In this document: positions 24,786-32,473 of the stretch, piece by piece
Numbering within the stretch: position 1 is the stretch's first letter
How the letters are laid out: each line of letters starts with the position of its first letter
Origin: Carnobacterium divergens DSM 20623
Lineage (GTDB): Bacteria > Bacillota > Bacilli > Lactobacillales > Carnobacteriaceae
Direction: 5' to 3'
Length of the DNA stretch: 64,000 nt
Assembly (NCBI RefSeq): GCF_000744255.1
Contig: NZ_JQLO01000001.1
Location: forward strand, 1,426,001 to 1,490,000
Notes under the pieces: generated by a model
Database searches by the model: none
The model's input: only the letters and a program-made list of their open reading frames with translations
Told to the model about the DNA's origin: nothing
Program-made: the position numbers and the translations under genes

Positions 24786-26570
24786 CTAGACTGATTTTTT
24801 TGTATGAACTTTATTTGTGTCTTTTCTTATTGCTTTAATTGTTGCTTCATACTGTCCAAACTGCGACTTTACATTCTGTGACATGACCTCTATAGTAACT
24901 GCTTCCCCATTTTCTGTTTGCCAAGCTTCGGCTTCACTTTTTTGAAGAATCAATTCATTTAAACGATTTTCTTGAATCGCAGTAGTTAGTTCTGACATCG
25001 TCAATGCTGTATCTTTTACATCCAGCACAATATTATCTAGATCATTAAATGTTGTCGTTTTAGTATCATAAACTGTTACAGGTATTTTAAAGGATTCTTC
25101 TTTTAAATCAGCATCAATCAAGACTGCATCTGCCCACTGAAATCCAACGGTTGTAGAATCTACTGGAGAGACAGATTTCAACTTCGGTTCATTTCCAATA
25201 ATATTTTCAAATAATTTCGTTATATCTGTTTGAATCGATTCTCCAATTGCAACCTTTTGTATCAGCGGTGTTCCATTTATTCCTTTCTTTGTAATGGATA
25301 TTTTTTGAGCTACTGAACTCGTTCCATATTCGTCAATTCCAATAATTGAAACCATATGTTCACCGATTGTAAAGTGCTCCGCTTCAATTGATGCTTCATA
25401 AGGCTGCACTTCTTGATAAGGGACATTTTTAAAATCTTTTAAGGGAATGAGAGTTTTATCAGGATCATCCATTTCCAAATACAAACGATAATTATGGTTA
25501 TTACTATCGAAAATAGTTCCTGTAATCTTCACACGTTCATTTTTATACATTTCACCGCTTTTTTGATCTAATGTGACGGTTGGAGGAACCATTCTCCCCA
25601 ATTTTACAATTTGTTTAAAGATAGTCGATTCATCAGGTTGTACCATCACCCCTGGATTTTTCATCACTACATCTGCATTACCTATAGACATTGGTTTATT
25701 TTCTTTTAAGTCAGCAGATGAATCAGGTTGCCTTTTTCCTGATTCCCATCCAACTCCATTGACGGTCTTTGGATCATATCCGACAAAGTTATTTAACTTT
25801 CCATTATTTCCAACCGACCAATTTGGCATAGTTTCTGGGTCTGGAACCAGTGCCAATGAACTCTGTGCAATATTTAGCCCTTTAAAGTCATTAAGAACAC
25901 GGATTGGTGTCCTATCTAAAATATTAACTTTTTGACTAACTCCAATTTTTTGAGCTACTGAAGTCTTATTCGTAACTTGATAACTGACTTCCACAGCTCC
26001 ATCATCTAATAATTGTTGAAAAATAGTAATCTGAAAATTTTTATAAGCAAAACTTCGACTTAGTGTATTGGTCGTAGGATTTTTAGCATACACCGATTCA
26101 GCTTGATTGGCCCAGAAAAATCCACCACCCCAAACTAATTCATTCGTACCAGGTAAAAAATTATCATTAACAATCAATGCTGCTCCTATTGCATTACCAT
26201 CTCCATATATCCATGTATTATTATTGTATGTGTAGGACCAAGCTTCACCATATTTCCAGCTAATTTTATTCCCGCCTTCTTCAATAAAATCAGTGTATTT
26301 TCCAACTACCCACCCGTCTTCAGTTGCTTCTTTGGTTATTCTTTCAACCTGTTGTGAAGGTATTTGACTTTTTTCTAGTTCAGTTACTAAAGTTTTTTCT
26401 AGCTTATTCCTTTCGGCACTGCTAGTCTTTCTAATTTCCGATATACTGCTCTCTTCACTCGTTTCAGCAAATATCTGCCCTTTTAAAAACTCAACATTTC
26501 CATAGACAGTAACACCAATTAAACTAATTGAGAAAATAAGCGCTATTAGCTTTTTTTGTTTTTTAAGCAT
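24786..26570 (-). CDS. 5' fragment of the large WxL protein: signal peptide and repeat 1
   Basis: An open frame of 594 codons from MLKKQKKLIALIFSISLIGV; the frame opens six codons earlier at 26588, but the ribosome-like AAGAAG favours 26570. It has a signal peptide (about 1-30), a coiled region (SAERNKLEKTLVTELEKSQ) and one full repeat with WSYTYNNNTWIYGDGNA, EVSYQVTNKTSVAQKIGVSQ, ALVPDPETMPNW, NGVGWESGKR and HMVSIIGIDEYGTSSVAQ. It ends at a frameshift in an A7 run, so it lacks the WxL domain. If made, it would be secreted but not wall-bound. It begins 22 bp after cscA ends, inside the same operon. Confidence 0.75.
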   Translation of the reverse strand: MLKKQKKLIALIFSISLIGVTVYGNVEFLKGQIFAETSEESSISEIRKTSSAERNKLEKTLVTELEKSQIPSQQVERITKEATEDGWVVGKYTDFIEEGGNKISWKYGEAWSYTYNNNTWIYGDGNAIGAALIVNDNFLPGTNELVWGGGFFWANQAESVYAKNPTTNTLSRSFAYKNFQITIFQQLLDDGAVEVSYQVTNKTSVAQKIGVSQKVNILDRTPIRVLNDFKGLNIAQSSLALVPDPETMPNWSVGNNGKLNNFVGYDPKTVNGVGWESGKRQPDSSADLKENKPMSIGNADVVMKNPGVMVQPDESTIFKQIVKLGRMVPPTVTLDQKSGEMYKNERVKITGTIFDSNNHNYRLYLEMDDPDKTLIPLKDFKNVPYQEVQPYEASIEAEHFTIGEHMVSIIGIDEYGTSSVAQKISITKKGINGTPLIQKVAIGESIQTDITKLFENIIGNEPKLKSVSPVDSTTVGFQWADAVLIDADLKEESFKIPVTVYDTKTTTFNDLDNIVLDVKDTALTMSELTTAIQENRLNELILQKSEAEAWQTENGEAVTIEVMSQNVKSQFGQYEATIKAIRKDTNKVHTKKSV

Positions 26571-26609
26571 GATGTATTCTTCTTTCATAAAGAATTAAAC
26601 TAATTGACT

Positions 26610-27767
26610 TTATTTTTTTGTAGTCTGATTAGTGGGTCTTTTTTTTACTGTTTTTGTTTTAGTGAGTGCTTCTGAAGCATTTTTTCTTTTTCTTAATTCT
26701 TGATTTTTCTTTCGTCTTCTTTGTTTGATTAAGCGTGCACGTTTTTCTGCTGCTTTTTTCTTTTTATGACGATATAGGAAGAAACCAATCACTAACATAA
26801 GGAGTAAAATCACACCTACGACAACTGAAATAATCAAGATCCAGTTTGGTTCTGCTCTTTCTAATTCCACAGCTTCTTTATTTAAATTTGTGGACTCTTT
26901 TGACGAAATGGTAAATTCTTTTTCAAATTTCCATTTATCTTCACCTGATTGGGCGGCTAATTGCAACATGTAGGTTCCCGGGTCTAAGCTTTGATTGTCC
27001 CAATTAATCGGAAAATCGAAATTGGAGTTTGGTGCCATTGAAAGACCTTTTTTATTGGTTTCGTGAAGAACTTTTGTATTGCCTTTTTTCATCACTTTTG
27101 CGTCGATATCTAACTCTTTAATAATCGTCGCTTCTGTGTTTTGTATATTGGCCGTAACCGCTGTACGATAATTTAATAGGGTGGGTTTAATGTCATGTAA
27201 TTCTATAACCGGCTTCACTTCATTTGTATTTTCACGAATTTGAAGTCCAATTACATAGGAATATTTATTTTTAATTTGAACATCCTTTTCTTTGGCCTCA
27301 AGCTTCGATGTATCTTCTTTTTTAGAAATATAAAATCCCCCTAAAATCAACCCATCAAATTCTTTTTCGGGCATTTGAAGAGTAAAGGGAACCTGTTTGG
27401 TTTCTTTTGGTTCTAAGGTCACTTCTTGCGCTTTCGATATAACGGACGTCAATGGATTTTTTAAGGTTGAATCAATTTTAGCATTCACTTTACTATAATC
27501 AATCACACCATTTTGGTTAGTCATGGCTACATTTGGAGAAATAAGAATGGTTGCTTTCGCATCGCTGGAATTACTAACGGTTAAGGTAATATCTTGTCTT
27601 TGGTTTGGCTCCATTTTTAGATCGAAATAAGTAAGTGTTTTATTGATTTGATTTTCTGGTATATTCGCTTTAACGGAGTAAGCCATTGTTTCGGCTGCTG
27701 CTCCTATTACTGGCATATGTTGGAGCCCCACTAGACATACAACGAGTATTGAAATAATTTTTTTCAT
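26610..27767 (-). CDS. cscA: WxL protein-peptidoglycan domain protein (CscA, WxLIP)
   Basis: Membrane-anchored partner of WxL proteins. The 385 residues have a signal peptide (about 1-25), an N-terminal DUF916/WxLIP domain with FDLKMEPNQRQDITLTVSNSSDAKATI, a DUF3324 domain with EVKPVIELHDIKPTLLNYRTAVTANIQNTEA and PINWDNQSLDPGTYML, one membrane helix (about 309-331) and a very basic tail (KKKKAAEKRARLIKQRRRKK). In csc loci this protein is thought to hold WxL proteins at the surface. It sits between the small WxL genes and the large WxL gene. A hairpin precedes it. Confidence 0.92.
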   Translation of the reverse strand: MKKIISILVVCLVGLQHMPVIGAAAETMAYSVKANIPENQINKTLTYFDLKMEPNQRQDITLTVSNSSDAKATILISPNVAMTNQNGVIDYSKVNAKIDSTLKNPLTSVISKAQEVTLEPKETKQVPFTLQMPEKEFDGLILGGFYISKKEDTSKLEAKEKDVQIKNKYSYVIGLQIRENTNEVKPVIELHDIKPTLLNYRTAVTANIQNTEATIIKELDIDAKVMKKGNTKVLHETNKKGLSMAPNSNFDFPINWDNQSLDPGTYMLQLAAQSGEDKWKFEKEFTISSKESTNLNKEAVELERAEPNWILIISVVVGVILLLMLVIGFFLYRHKKKKAAEKRARLIKQRRRKKNQELRKRKNASEALTKTKTVKKRPTNQTTKK

Positions 27768-27797
27768 CTTATTGTGTTCCCCTTTTCATAACTAGAT

Positions 27798-27833
27798 ATA
27801 GAAAGGACCCTTTGAACAACCGATCCTTTCTAT
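27798..27833 (-). promoter_or_regulatory. Hairpin between a WxL gene and cscA, without T-run
   Basis: ATAGAAAGGA (27798-27807) pairs perfectly with TCCTTTCTAT (27824-27833) around a 16-base loop. No T-run follows on the minus strand, so it looks like an RNA processing or stability element, or a weak attenuator, rather than a full terminator. It could reduce cscA expression relative to the WxL genes upstream. Confidence 0.5.
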
Positions 27834-27853
27834 CAAATTTTAAATTTAGTTGG

Positions 27854-28552
27854 TTATTTTGGTGCGTCTTCTAATTCCCACGTAATGGACGACGTGTATT
27901 CTGTATTGGCTTCTGGTGTTCCAGCAATCACATTTAATTGAACCGCTTCATTCGCTTGATCTGTTCCTGACCAAGTCGTTAGCCAAGTCCCACGACCGCT
28001 TTTATCTTTCGCATTCATGACTGGTCTACTGTCAGCATTAGTAAATAACATTTCTGAATGAGTCGGTGCAAGCGAAATATTGCTTGAGCTTCCAGCTTTT
28101 ACAACACCGTTTTTGAAAGCTAGACTTGCGCCTTTTAAAACTTTATTGCCATTTTTAAATTCAGTCATTTTAGCAGATAAATGCCACCCTTCTCCAGCTC
28201 CTCGTAAATCGGTTACTTGGACAAATGGATTTGCATTCAACGCTTTATAAGCAATATCTTTACCTGTAATTTTGTGTTGTCCAAATTTTATATTAGATAC
28301 ATAGTCGATTGATAACGGTCCAGTTTGTCCTGTACCTTGATTTTCTGGATCTGTTGGATCTAGTGGTTTTGGGACATTTGGATTATCTGGGTTTGTTGGA
28401 TCAACAGGAGGTGTTACCACGCCTTCACCCGCAATGAAATTAATTTCATTCTCTGATGTATGTGTGCTTGATACGGCTGCCTGTACTTTTGCTCCTCCAA
28501 AAGCAAATGAAGCTAAGGCTACAATTGTAATAATATATGAACTTTTTTTCAT
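27854..28552 (-). CDS. WxL domain surface protein
   Basis: Secreted cell-surface protein of 232 residues that binds peptidoglycan non-covalently. It has a signal peptide (about 1-26, ending KVQAA), a proline/asparagine linker with repeated DPTNPDNP-like units (about 50-75) and a WxL domain whose two signature parts are GWHLSAKMTEF and TSSITWELEDAP at the very end. Three such genes lie in a row and are alike in length and layout, which suggests tandem duplication. They are co-transcribed with cscA in related loci. The ribosome site is AAGGA, about 13 bases from the ATG. Confidence 0.92.
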   Translation of the reverse strand: MKKSSYIITIVALASFAFGGAKVQAAVSSTHTSENEINFIAGEGVVTPPVDPTNPDNPNVPKPLDPTDPENQGTGQTGPLSIDYVSNIKFGQHKITGKDIAYKALNANPFVQVTDLRGAGEGWHLSAKMTEFKNGNKVLKGASLAFKNGVVKAGSSSNISLAPTHSEMLFTNADSRPVMNAKDKSGRGTWLTTWSGTDQANEAVQLNVIAGTPEANTEYTSSITWELEDAPK

Positions 28553-28585
28553 TTTTTCTCTACCATCCTTTTTAATTCTTTTTAT

Positions 28586-29242
28586 TTATGGTGCATCTTC
28601 TAATGACCATGTAATGGTTGAAACATAGCTTGCCACTTTATTTCCTGAAGGTACTGCTAAGGTTACTTTTTCACCGTTTCCTTCGAAGGCATTGCTCCAT
28701 CTTGAACGACCTTGTGTCGTTGTTGCACTCATAATTTTCGTTGGTGTTGGTGATAGATTCACTTTGAAAGCTGTTGGTGTTAAACTTGGATCCACACCTT
28801 CTTCTGTTGTTAATTTACCTGCTGGAATCGTCGTCACAGCACCTTTTAATGTCAATTTTTTATCTTCTGTTTCAAAATTGGTTGCACTTACTTTGAGATT
28901 CCACCCTAAATCTTGTCCACGTGAATCCGTTACTTGTAATCCTAATTTCGTACCTTCAACGGGTGTTGCTTCAAGTGGTGCTTGTGCTTCTGCTCCTAAT
29001 TTTTTTGTTGGAAAATTAAAACTAGAAACGGCATCTAAACTTAATGGTCCTGGGTTCAACGTTGGCGGTTGAATTTCTGGATCCAGTATCTCAGGAACCG
29101 TTGCATCTCCTGCTTGTAATTCAAAATTTGCCTTTGAAGTCCCTTTACTTACTTCTGCGGCCACAACTGATTGACTACTCCCCAAAAATACAACACTCAT
29201 TAAAAGACCTAAACCTATGATAGAATACTTACTTATTTTCAT
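28586..29242 (-). CDS. WxL domain surface protein
   Basis: Second small WxL protein, 218 residues from MKISKYSIIGLGLLMS. The start at 29242 has AAGGGGAG six bases away; the longer frame reads through the ribosome site and overlaps the previous gene. It has a signal peptide (about 1-29), a short proline-rich linker (EILDPEIQPPTLNPG) and a WxL domain with GWNLKVSATNF and YVSTITWSLEDAP. Proline/glutamate content of the linker differs from its neighbours, so the exposed region has diverged. Confidence 0.92.
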   Translation of the reverse strand: MKISKYSIIGLGLLMSVVFLGSSQSVVAAEVSKGTSKANFELQAGDATVPEILDPEIQPPTLNPGPLSLDAVSSFNFPTKKLGAEAQAPLEATPVEGTKLGLQVTDSRGQDLGWNLKVSATNFETEDKKLTLKGAVTTIPAGKLTTEEGVDPSLTPTAFKVNLSPTPTKIMSATTTQGRSRWSNAFEGNGEKVTLAVPSGNKVASYVSTITWSLEDAP

Positions 29243-29268
29243 TTTTTTCTCCCCTTTAATCATCCATT

Positions 29269-29934
29269 TTATTGTGGTGCATCCATTAATGCCCATGTAA
29301 CAGTAGACATATATTCACCTTTTTTATTTCCGGCAGCAACTGTTAATTTCACTTCATCTTTATCAAAAACGGTTCTCCACGTTCCAGCACCTGATCCTGC
29401 AGTAGCACTCATAAAAGTTGCTAAATCAGCATTAACTTCAACCGAACTTGTCGTTGGAGCAACAGAGATATTCCCAGAAGATTTCACTACGCCAGCTGGT
29501 AAAATAAGTTTTGTTCCTTTTAATACTTTAGTGCTATCAAGCTTATCGACAAATGGTGTTTGTGATACTTGCACATGCCACCCTGCTTCTTCTCCACGCT
29601 TATCACTCACTTGAACATTCGAATTTTCTACAACAGACGTGTAAACTTGTTGTTTTCCCTCTAATTTATGGGTAGAAAATAATAGCGGAGCAATGTTATC
29701 TAGTGTCAAACCCCCTTTATTTCCAGTTCCACCTGATGGAATTGTTGGTTCTTCTGGTTCAGTGACTGTGTCATCGTCACCTGGGGTCAAATTGATATAA
29801 CCATGTGATGTACCACCTTTTCCGTCTACGCTTCCTTTAACTTCATCTTGTGTTTCCGCTGCACTGACTGTGCTTGTTCCTATCAACATACCACTTCCAA
29901 CTAACCCTATTACTGCCATCATTTTCAATTTCAT
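29269..29934 (-). CDS. cscB: WxL domain surface protein, fused in frame to an upstream LPXTG gene
   Basis: WxL protein of 221 residues from MKLKMMAVIGLVGSG, with signal peptide (about 1-26), a DDDTVTEPEEPTIPSGG linker and a WxL domain (GWHVQVSQTPF, GTWRTVF and STVTWALMDAP). AGGAGG lies six bases before the ATG at 29934, a strong internal start. Even so, the frame is open upstream through a complete LPXTG protein with no stop codon, so a 318-residue fusion is possible. I treat the two as separate translation units. Confidence 0.85.
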   Translation of the reverse strand: MKLKMMAVIGLVGSGMLIGTSTVSAAETQDEVKGSVDGKGGTSHGYINLTPGDDDTVTEPEEPTIPSGGTGNKGGLTLDNIAPLLFSTHKLEGKQQVYTSVVENSNVQVSDKRGEEAGWHVQVSQTPFVDKLDSTKVLKGTKLILPAGVVKSSGNISVAPTTSSVEVNADLATFMSATAGSGAGTWRTVFDKDEVKLTVAAGNKKGEYMSTVTWALMDAPQ

Positions 29935-30225
29935 TTTTATTCCTCCTCTTTTTATTATTGCTACTACCACTAACAGAATCCATCCTACTGTAAGTATTTT
30001 AAATTCTTTAGGCTCCCCCGTTTGTGGCAATGTTAAGCTTGCTCTATCAACTTGCGTATTAGGTAACTCTTTGTTTTTTTGAAGAGTCCTGCCCCCGTAT
30101 TCTTCTCTCTCAGTAAAATAAATACCCGCTTGACTAATAGTTGTATTCGCCATACTTGTTGATGAGAAAGTTAAAAGAAAAAACAAACTAAGTCCTGCTA
30201 ATAGAACGCGCTTTAGTACCTTCAT
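29935..30225 (-). CDS. cscD: Small LPXTG wall-anchored protein (CscD-like) lacking its own stop codon
   Basis: From 30225 (ATG; GGGGGTG is its ribosome site) come a signal peptide (MKVLKRVLLAGLSLFFLLTF), about 40 exposed residues, the sortase motif LPQTG, a hydrophobic segment (ILTVGWILLVVVAII) and the positive end KRGG. That is the full layout of CscD proteins. Instead of stopping, the frame runs into the next ATG (IKM). In the frame two bases on, a stop comes a few codons after the anchor (KEEE then TAA), which suggests a recent frameshift. If it is read through, the anchor would be followed by a second signal peptide. Confidence 0.75.
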
Positions 30226-30315
30226 TTTTTCACCCCCCAATAATGATTGCCTTAGGTTTTTAATATGGAATTACCTAAAACCCAATTAAAATTTTAATTC
30301 ATTCGTTTAAATCAA

Positions 30316-30531
30316 CTATTTTTTTAATAATAAGACTTCATCATAATATTCAACTGATAATACTTTCGTAACTAAATTAAAACTTTTTTTAACTAGTTTT
30401 TCTAACTCAAAAAAATCTAACTCTTCAGGAAGAACGATATTCTTTCTAATTATTTTTAATGTCCCTTTTAAAGATACTTGAAATTCAACAGAATATAATA
30501 TTCCATCCTCCCATTTATCCTCTATTCTCAA
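30316..30531 (-). CDS. Small conserved-looking protein of unknown function at the head of the WxL locus
   Basis: About 71 residues from a TTG at 30531 (MRIEDKWEDGILYSVEF), placed there because GGGGGAG lies seven bases away and the gene then overlaps the regulator by only 17 bp. The frame is open to 30606, giving up to 96 residues with an ATG at 30552. It is a soluble, beta-rich then helical protein (LPEELDFFELEKLVKKSF) with a hydrophobic end. No family is recognised. Its position between an Mga-like regulator and surface genes suggests a regulatory helper, but this is only a guess. Confidence 0.6.
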   Translation of the reverse strand: MRIEDKWEDGILYSVEFQVSLKGTLKIIRKNIVLPEELDFFELEKLVKKSFNLVTKVLSVEYYDEVLLLKK

Positions 30532-32062
30532 CGTAACTCTCCCCCATTTCATTTCCTTCACAATCATTAATTTGAGCGTAAATTTTTTCTTGAATAATAT
30601 AGACAATTTTTTTCAAACTAGATAGATCCTTATGTGAATAAATCATGAATTCTTCACTACAATTTTGTTCCATTGAACTATTTGTAAGAATCAAATTAGT
30701 TTGACTGTTTAATTGGCTCTGTATCTCAATATTTCCTCCAAATAGTAAAAGAAGTTTTTTTTTAATTAATTGTTCACTTAATAAATCAAATGTATCTGAC
30801 ATAAAAATTTTAATTGGCTTAATTTCTTTTTGATTGAATAAATATGTGTAAATGTAGTAATAATATTTTTCAATCACAATCTTTTCGCATATTTCCAACC
30901 CTTGACTTTTTATAAAATCTGAAAATTCTTTATTTTCTAATAATTTGTGATAGAACCGTGTTGTTTGTTGGTATATCTTTTGATTTAAGATAATTGGATT
31001 CAGATTATTCTCATATTTAGAAAATACAGAGCTTCTATTTAATGATAAGTCATAACGTTGATTTAAAATGTATAGGTCTTGATAGATTTGAAGTTCATCA
31101 TTTAATGAAATTTGTTGATTAAAAATACGTTTGAATTCTTCTACCCATATTTGATTAATTCTTAAACATTTATTATTGTCATATGAAAACAACATAAAAC
31201 TCCCCAAAGCGTCCTTCTTTATTGAAGTAATCCGCTCCGCATAAATCATATACATGAAAAAATTGGTTTCGTAAGCAACGTGTTTCTTACTGAAGATACT
31301 TTGATTATTTAGATACTCTTCATATATTTTATAAATTTCGTTATAACCTTTGAGCTCATTAAAAAGGTATGTATTTTCTAGAAGGATATTATTTTGAATT
31401 AATCTTTTCTTAATGATCAAAATCAAATAATACAACTTATGCTTTTGCATAAAATTCAACTCATTCGTCATACTTTTAATTTTTTCTTGATAAAAACGCT
31501 CTACCTCTATTTTTTGATTCTGCTGGAAAGGCCATTCAATAGAATTATAAAAAGAAGTAAAAAACTGGAAATAAAACAGTCTAATGTAATACTCATCTCC
31601 AACAATGCCTCCTTTTAAATGGGTGGCTAATGTTAAATTACTTTTTTCAAGAATTCTCATTAGTTGTTTTTTAGCTCTAGAAAAAGTTGCAGGGCTAATA
31701 TATTTACTTTCACAAAAGTTAGCAACATGGATATGCCCTTTATGATACAACTCTTCTACCATACTAAAGACGATTGATTTTTTTCCACAAGCTAATACAA
31801 AAGCATCTAAATTAACATCATTCCTTTGTTTTTTATTCTCGCATGTATTTTCCAAGTAATATTCTTTATCGTTGTTCATTTTAATTTCAATATCAAAATC
31901 TTTTAGTTCACTTTCCATAAGGACTAAAAGCGTATACGCAGTCTTTTTCACAATTTTTATATGTTTAGCTATTTCATCTAGGGATACAGGTTTAACAGAT
32001 TTATTAATGAAATCTACTATTTTAACCATTTTGATATACTCTAAATCTAAAAACTCTAACAT
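30515..32062 (-). CDS. Mga-like helix-turn-helix transcriptional regulator
   Basis: A 515-residue regulator of the Mga/AtxA class. It starts with a winged-helix region (KPVSLDEIAKHIKIVKKTAYTLLVLMESEL, about 17-46), then the second Mga-type helix-turn-helix (HIHVANFCESKYISPATFSRAKKQLMRIL), a PRD-like helical middle and a C-terminal EIIB-like part (KIFMSDTFDLLSEQLIKKKLLLLFGG). It lies immediately upstream of the WxL genes on the same strand and probably activates them, as Mga activates surface proteins in streptococci. It is very AT-rich and lysine/asparagine-rich. Confidence 0.85.
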   Translation of the reverse strand: MLEFLDLEYIKMVKIVDFINKSVKPVSLDEIAKHIKIVKKTAYTLLVLMESELKDFDIEIKMNNDKEYYLENTCENKKQRNDVNLDAFVLACGKKSIVFSMVEELYHKGHIHVANFCESKYISPATFSRAKKQLMRILEKSNLTLATHLKGGIVGDEYYIRLFYFQFFTSFYNSIEWPFQQNQKIEVERFYQEKIKSMTNELNFMQKHKLYYLILIIKKRLIQNNILLENTYLFNELKGYNEIYKIYEEYLNNQSIFSKKHVAYETNFFMYMIYAERITSIKKDALGSFMLFSYDNNKCLRINQIWVEEFKRIFNQQISLNDELQIYQDLYILNQRYDLSLNRSSVFSKYENNLNPIILNQKIYQQTTRFYHKLLENKEFSDFIKSQGLEICEKIVIEKYYYYIYTYLFNQKEIKPIKIFMSDTFDLLSEQLIKKKLLLLFGGNIEIQSQLNSQTNLILTNSSMEQNCSEEFMIYSHKDLSSLKKIVYIIQEKIYAQINDCEGNEMGESYVENRG

Positions 32063-32329
32063 ATTCTATCTACTCTTTTCTTTTATTTAATCTACACTCT
32101 AAGATTAGCACAGTTTTTCTTGTTTTCTTTTCAAATAATTCCTTTAAAAAAAAGCTTGTTTATTCCTACTGTTTCAAAGTTTTTCACCAAATTTAATCTT
32201 TTTTTCGCATTCGTTCAAACAAAAAAACGAAAAAAGCCACTTTACGGTTGTTATTTTTTCATTTTTTTCCAAAAATATAAAAATGCTATCACCTCCAACA
32301 ACTGTTAGTTTAGTCTAATCAGTAATAAA
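32063..32329. other. Intergenic gap between the two Mga-like regulators
   Basis: Very AT-rich and without a convincing gene. A perfect Shine-Dalgarno (GGAGGTGATAG on the minus strand, near 32291-32301) is followed by ATT rather than a normal start and a 36-codon frame. The promoter of the 30515-32062 regulator must lie here, but no clear -35/-10 pair stands out. Confidence 0.35.
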
Positions 32330-32377
32330 AATACATCTCAAAAACTCCTAACTAACATGGAGTTTTTGAAATGTATT
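32330..32377 (-). terminator. Terminator after the second Mga-like regulator
   Basis: AATACATcTCAAAAACTCC and its near-perfect complement (one mismatch) form an 18-bp stem with a 9-base loop, then TTTTTATTA on the minus strand. Confidence 0.85.
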
Positions 32378-32473
32378 CTAATTAATAACCTTATTCAATT
32401 ATTTATTTACTTCGATTAGCATGCCTAACTCTCATTAATTTAAATTAAAACCAACTTAATAAATAATAAAAAA

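Larger units (their letters stand above)
22793..26570 (-). pseudogene. Large two-repeat WxL surface protein gene, broken in three places
   Basis: Taken together, four adjacent fragments read as one secreted protein of about 1,260 residues: signal peptide, two homologous repeats of about 530-550 residues, and a C-terminal WxL wall-binding domain (NWSLFASAVPF ... GEITWLLSDVP). Three lesions interrupt it: a missing base in the A7 run at about 24793-24799, an in-frame TAG at 23905-23907 where the other repeat has a sense codon, and a one-base loss near 23130 (DYKTAS* should run on as DSELSQKTPYVERAQSDW). Large WxL proteins like this are common in csc loci next to a WxLIP protein. Each lesion is read directly; loss of function is inferred. 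Confidence 0.8.

Noticed and set aside
28692-29072. A 126-codon plus-strand frame opposite a WxL gene.
   Set aside because: It is a by-product of the WxL gene's biased codons; it has no ribosome site and no family features.
32190-32301. A perfect GGAGGTG ribosome site on the minus strand followed by ATT and a 36-codon frame.
   Set aside because: ATT starts are almost confined to infC, the frame looks like AT-rich noise (Phe/Lys-rich), and no terminator or promoter fits it.
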